Assembly (NCBI RefSeq): GCF_048060095.1
Contig: NZ_JBLUOA010000007.1
Coordinates: 49,363-113,362, forward strand
Source of the DNA: JBLUOA01 sp048060095
GTDB lineage: Bacteria > Pseudomonadota > Alphaproteobacteria > Rhodobacterales > Rhodobacteraceae
Direction: 5' to 3'
DNA: 64,000 bases
Under the pieces are notes generated by a model. The model was not told the DNA's origin. It searched no databases and was given only the letters and a program-made list of their open reading frames with translations. Position 1 is the first letter of the stretch; each line of letters opens with the position of its first letter. Shown here piece after piece: positions 61,049-64,000 of the stretch. A program made the translations under genes and the position numbers.

Positions 61049-62206
61049 TCAAACATCCATCGAACGTGCGATCAGTTCTTTCATGATCTCGTTGGTGCCG
61101 CCATAGATCATCTGGACCCGGCTATCGGCATACAGGCGCGCGATCGGGTATTCCATCATGAAACCATAACCGCCGTGCAGTTGCAGGCATTCATGCATGA
61201 CCTCGTTTTGCGTCTGGCTGCCCCACCATTTCGCCATCGACGCCGTGGCCGCATCAAGTTCGCCCTTTTCGAGGCGCACGAGCCCGTCATTGACGAAGGT
61301 GCGCAGCAATTCGGCCTTGGTCTTGCATTCCGCCAATTTGAAGCGTGTGTTCTGGAAATCCATGATGCGGTTACCAAATGCCTTGCGGTCCTGTACATAT
61401 TTCACAGTTTCATCGATGGCAAAGTCAATGAAGCCTAGCGCGGTAACGCCAATCATCAGCCGTTCCCAAGGGAGCTGCTTCATCAACTGGTAGAAACCTT
61501 GCCCTTCTTCCGGGCCAAGCAGGTTTGCCGTAGGCACGCGCACATCCTCGAAGAACAACTCAGCCGTATCCGATCCCTTCATGCCCAACTTCTTCAGGTT
61601 TCGTCCCCTACGAAAGCCTTCGGCGTCCTCGGTTTCCAGAACGATCAGCGAAACGCCCTTGGCGCCAGCGTTACGGTCGGTCTTTGCCACGACAACAACT
61701 AGATCGGCTGTATGTCCGTTGGTGATGAAGATCTTCGAGCCGTTGATCTTGTAGTGGTTGCCATCCTTTTCCGCATGGGTCTGGACGTTCTGGAGGTCAG
61801 AGCCCGTTCCTGGCTCGGTCATCGCGATCGCCGCGACACTGTCGCCGCTGACCAGCTTCGGCAACCACTTTTTCTTCTGTTCTTCGCTGCCATAGGCGTT
61901 GATATAATGGATTACGATGGACTGGATGCCATAGCCCCAACCCGTGTCACCGGTGCGCCCCTGCTCATAAACGGTAATTGCATCGAACCCGATGCCGCCG
62001 CCGAACCCGCCATATTCTTCGGCAATCGAGCCGCCCATGACACCCTGTTGACCGACTGTTTTCCAGAAGTCGCGGTCAACAATGCCCTGCTCAGCCCATT
62101 TTTCGATGTTTGGAGCCATTTCGGCATCAAAAAGCTTGCGTGTGCTATCCGCGAACATCTTGTGTTCATCCGCGGTCCAGGCCGAACTATTCGTGATCAG
62201 AGACAT
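61049..62206 (-). CDS. Acyl-CoA dehydrogenase
   Basis: A 385-residue ACAD with MTEPGTGSDLQNVQT (129-143), the helix RKAFGNRIMDFQNTRFKLAE, the late loop YGGTNEIMKELIARSM and Glu248 in LPWERL at the isovaleryl/long-chain-type base position. This is the common type acting on medium to long or branched acyl-CoA esters. The start MSLITNSSAW at 62206 is preferred; ATGs at 62218 and 62239 are alternatives with no better ribosome site. A variant operator lies just upstream. Confidence 0.9.
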   Translation of the reverse strand: MSLITNSSAWTADEHKMFADSTRKLFDAEMAPNIEKWAEQGIVDRDFWKTVGQQGVMGGSIAEEYGGFGGGIGFDAITVYEQGRTGDTGWGYGIQSIVIHYINAYGSEEQKKKWLPKLVSGDSVAAIAMTEPGTGSDLQNVQTHAEKDGNHYKINGSKIFITNGHTADLVVVVAKTDRNAGAKGVSLIVLETEDAEGFRRGRNLKKLGMKGSDTAELFFEDVRVPTANLLGPEEGQGFYQLMKQLPWERLMIGVTALGFIDFAIDETVKYVQDRKAFGNRIMDFQNTRFKLAECKTKAELLRTFVNDGLVRLEKGELDAATASMAKWWGSQTQNEVMHECLQLHGGYGFMMEYPIARLYADSRVQMIYGGTNEIMKELIARSMDV

Positions 62207-62242
62207 GTTGGAATCCATTCTTAAGGTTGGTGTTGCCATAAA

Positions 62243-62258
62243 TCTAACATCTGTTATT
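62243..62258. promoter_or_regulatory. TTCTAACAnnTGTTAGAA-type operator, variant copy
   Basis: TCTAACATCTGTTATT: the left arm is perfect and the right arm matches five of seven. It lies 36 bases upstream of the ACAD start and about 195 bases upstream of the divergent thiolase. Confidence 0.55.
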
Positions 62259-62453
62259 TTTTCGGCAATGGCCCAGTCTCAAGGCAAACACAGCGTTATC
62301 TTGCTAGAGACGGCTTTCCTGAACAGGCGCGGTATCAACTTCCTACTCCCAAGCAAGTTCCACCAAGGCACCGAACGCGCAGGTCAGGGTAACGGGCTGA
62401 CACTGGGCAGTACACGGCCTGCGTGACGCAAAAAATGAAGAACCGGAGTGAAA

Positions 62454-63629
62454 ATGAAAGATATCGTAGTATTGGATGGTGTGCGAACAGCCATCGGAAC
62501 CTTTGGCGGCTCTCTTGCGGGCACGTCTCCGATCGAACTGGGTAGCATCGTGGCGAAAGAGGCGCTTGCGCGTTCAGGTGTCGAAGGCAAGCAGGTTGGA
62601 AACGTTGTTTTTGGCCATGTTATTAACACAGAGCCGCGCGACATGTATCTTAGCCGCGCGGCGTCTATTGCCGCTGGAGTGCCAGAAATGGCGCCCGCAA
62701 TGAACGTCAATCGGCTCTGCGGTTCTGGGCTACAGGCGATTGTGTCAGCGGCGCAGTCGCTGATGCTGGGTGATGCAACAATGGCTCTTGCCGGTGGCAG
62801 CGAAAGCATGAGCCGCTCGCCCTATATCGTGCCAGCCATTCGCTGGGGGCAGAAAATGGGTGACACGGGTGCAACTGACATGATGCTCGGCGCGTTGAAC
62901 TGTCCGTTTGGCACCGGGCATATGGGCGTAACAGCGGAAAACGTCGCCGCCGAATACGACATCACGCGCGAAGCTCAGGATGCGTTTGCCCTTCAAAGCC
63001 AGGAGCGCGCTCTGAACGCGCTCAAAGAGGGGTATTTCAAATCCCAGATCGTTCCCGTCGAGGTCAAGGTCAAACGCAACACTGCTTTTTTCGACACCGA
63101 TGAACACCCCAAGGCGAGCACAGTTGAAATGCTCGGCAAACTGCGTCCGGCCTTCCAGAAGGATGGCACCGTGACGGCGGGGAATGCTTCGGGTCTCAAT
63201 GATGGGGCCGCCGCAGTTGTGCTGGCCACGGCAGATTCTGCATCAGATGCAGGGTTGAAACCGCGCGCACGCCTGCTTGGATATCATATTGCAGGAGTAC
63301 GCCCGGACATCATGGGAATCGGGCCAATTCCGGCTGTCGAAGGACTTTTGAAACGTACAGGCCTGACAGTTTCTGATTTCGACGTCATCGAGTCAAACGA
63401 AGCCTTCGCGGCTCAGGCTTTGGCCGTGAGTAAAACTCTTGGTCTGGATGGCAACAAGGTGAACCCCAACGGCGGCGCAATTGCTCTTGGACATCCTATC
63501 GGGGCGTCGGGGGCCATTATCTTTGTCAAAGCGCTCTACGAGCTGGAGCGTACCGGCGCAAAACGCGCGCTGATTACCATGTGTATCGGTGGTGGGCAGG
63601 GGATTGCCCTAGCTATAGAAGCCATGTGA
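62454..63629 (+). CDS. Acetyl-CoA C-acetyltransferase (canonical thiolase)
   Basis: A 391-residue classical thiolase with all catalytic residues: Cys89 in NRLCGSG, His347 in LGHPIGASG and Cys377 in MCIGGGQG, plus NEAFAAQAL. It cleaves 3-oxoacyl-CoA to acetyl-CoA and a shortened acyl-CoA. The ATG at 62454 follows CCGGAGTGAAA; a GTG at 62448 is less likely. Third-position bases look more AT-rich than in the neighbours, which may mean a different origin. It is the only canonical biosynthetic/degradative thiolase in the window. Confidence 0.93.
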   Translation: MKDIVVLDGVRTAIGTFGGSLAGTSPIELGSIVAKEALARSGVEGKQVGNVVFGHVINTEPRDMYLSRAASIAAGVPEMAPAMNVNRLCGSGLQAIVSAAQSLMLGDATMALAGGSESMSRSPYIVPAIRWGQKMGDTGATDMMLGALNCPFGTGHMGVTAENVAAEYDITREAQDAFALQSQERALNALKEGYFKSQIVPVEVKVKRNTAFFDTDEHPKASTVEMLGKLRPAFQKDGTVTAGNASGLNDGAAAVVLATADSASDAGLKPRARLLGYHIAGVRPDIMGIGPIPAVEGLLKRTGLTVSDFDVIESNEAFAAQALAVSKTLGLDGNKVNPNGGAIALGHPIGASGAIIFVKALYELERTGAKRALITMCIGGGQGIALAIEAM

Positions 63630-63727
63630 ATTAGAGTCTATGGACACCTCAAAAAAGCGGTTCCCTTTCAATTAAAGCGTTTCTAGAAAAACCTGAATCG
63701 TGAGGGATTCCTTTTGGAGGCTGATTG

Positions 63728-63756
63728 TGATTCATCCTGTTTGGGAGGATGGATCA
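63728..63756 (+). promoter_or_regulatory. Hairpin covering the transposase ribosome-binding site
   Basis: TGATTCATCC (63728-63737) pairs with GGATGGATCA (63747-63756) with one G-U pair and a nine-base loop. The right arm and loop hold the GGGAGGA box and the A of the start codon, so the structure would hide the translation start when the mRNA reads in from outside. Confidence 0.5.
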
Positions 63757-64000
63757 TGTCAGCACCTTTACCTTTGGCCCTTCGGTCGCGGTTTCAGAGA
63801 TTGATTGAAGAAGGGTTAAGCGGGCGTGCGGCGGCATTGCGGCTGAAGCTTTCGTCAGCGACGGGGGCGCGATGGGCACGGCAAGTTCATCAAACAGGTA
63901 GGGTCGACCCGGCCCCTCAGGGTCGCCCGCGTGGCACAGGCAAGCTCGCGCCTCATGAAGCCTTCTTCAGGGAATTGATCGCTCAAGACCCCGACATCAC
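63756..64000 (+). CDS. IS630 family transposase, N-terminal part
   Basis: The frame opens at an ATG preceded by GGGAGGATGGATC and runs off the window after 81 complete codons. It reads MSAPLPLALRSRFQRLIEEG, then a helix-turn-helix segment (GRAAALRLKLSSATGARW) and the linker GRPRGTGKLAPHEAFF, the usual order in IS630-type transposases, whose DDE domain would follow. The family call rests on this N-terminal pattern. It lies 126 bases after the thiolase stop. Confidence 0.8.
   Translation, partial: MSAPLPLALRSRFQRLIEEGLSGRAAALRLKLSSATGARWARQVHQTGRVDPAPQGRPRGTGKLAPHEAFFRELIAQDPDI

Larger units (their letters stand above)
63686..64000 (+). mobile_element. IS630-like insertion sequence, left part, cut by the window edge
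   Basis: The transposase start below shows an insertion sequence at the right edge. The left end is uncertain. IS630/Tc1-type elements insert at TA; a TA at 63684-63685 followed by GAAAAACCTGAATCG is one possible junction, but no right end is in view to confirm the terminal repeats. Confidence 0.55.

Noticed and set aside
1..64000. CRISPR arrays, tRNA or rRNA genes, phage genes, origins
   Set aside because: I looked for direct repeats with regular spacing, tRNA-like cloverleaf sequence and phage or replication proteins and saw none; a covariance-model scan would be needed to exclude small RNAs.

Overview
The window is a GC-rich, gene-dense stretch of what looks like an alphaproteobacterial genome. 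The Roseobacter/Rhodobacteraceae type fits best: two TAXI-type and one DctPQM-type TRAP transporters, a branched-chain-amino-acid-type ABC transporter, and many stacked acyl-CoA genes. This assignment is inference from gene content; there is no rRNA, tRNA or housekeeping gene to anchor it. About 57 genes are visible. Nearly all belong to uptake, CoA activation and beta-oxidation-like breakdown of carboxylic acids: 13 acyl-CoA dehydrogenase (ACAD) genes (one a remnant), 6 family III CoA-transferase/racemase genes (one frameshifted), a two-subunit family I-type CoA transferase, two ADP-forming acyl-CoA synthetases (one fused, one split), 4 enoyl-CoA hydratase/isomerase genes, 4 MaoC-fold genes, 5 thiolase-fold genes, 3 DUF35 (Zn-ribbon/OB-fold) genes and 2 SDR dehydrogenases.

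Layout. 1-7645: end of a Liv-type ABC transporter operon, an SDR, a divergent AMACR-like CoA transferase, then hydratase, SCP2-type thiolase and ACAD. 7759-13794 (minus): CoA transferase, ACAD, fused acyl-CoA synthetase, IclR regulator and a decayed ACAD. 13956-19303 (plus): split acyl-CoA synthetase, MaoC, ACAD, thiolase-fold protein, DUF35. 19387-24138 (minus): two-subunit CoA transferase, TAXI binding protein, fused TRAP permease. 24306-25733 (minus): membrane protein of unknown function. 26267-29900 (plus): MmgE/PrpD and an ACAD pair. 29941-31279 (minus): MaoC-fold protein and IclR regulator. 31600-39977 (plus): ACAD pair, TAXI-TRAP transporter, thioesterase, SDR, DUF35, thiolase-fold protein. 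40048-48229 (minus): hydratase, CoA transferase, two ACADs, isomerase, DctQ-DctM-DctP. 48453-49418 (plus): nitronate monooxygenase-like. 49490-54987 (minus): transglutaminase-like protein, MaoC, ACAD pair, hydratase, PaaK-like protein. 55052-58612 (minus): DUF35, thiolase-fold protein, double-hotdog hydratase, AMACR-like protein. 58717-61027 (plus): two CoA transferases, the second frameshifted. 61049-62206 (minus): ACAD. 62454-63629 (plus): canonical thiolase. The right edge holds the start of an IS630-like insertion sequence.

How it may work. Organic acids enter by TRAP/ABC transport and become CoA thioesters through CoA transferases or ADP-forming ligases. ACADs, several of them catalytic plus FAD-domain-degenerate pairs, oxidise them; MaoC/ECH proteins hydrate them; and three thiolase-fold proteins that lack the thiolase cysteine but sit beside DUF35 partners may cleave side chains by retro-aldol chemistry, as Ltp2-ChsH2 does in steroid degradation. 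Paired ACADs, AMACR-like proteins and an IpdAB-like CoA transferase point the same way, towards branched, steroid-like or terpenoid-like acids, but no ring-cleaving oxygenase is present and the substrate is unknown.

Two apparent regulatory codes overlie the genes: a TTCTAACAnnTGTTAGAA palindrome at five operon fronts and a CACATATGTG palindrome at three other operon fronts. Neither has been described to my knowledge for this gene set; both are read directly from the sequence.
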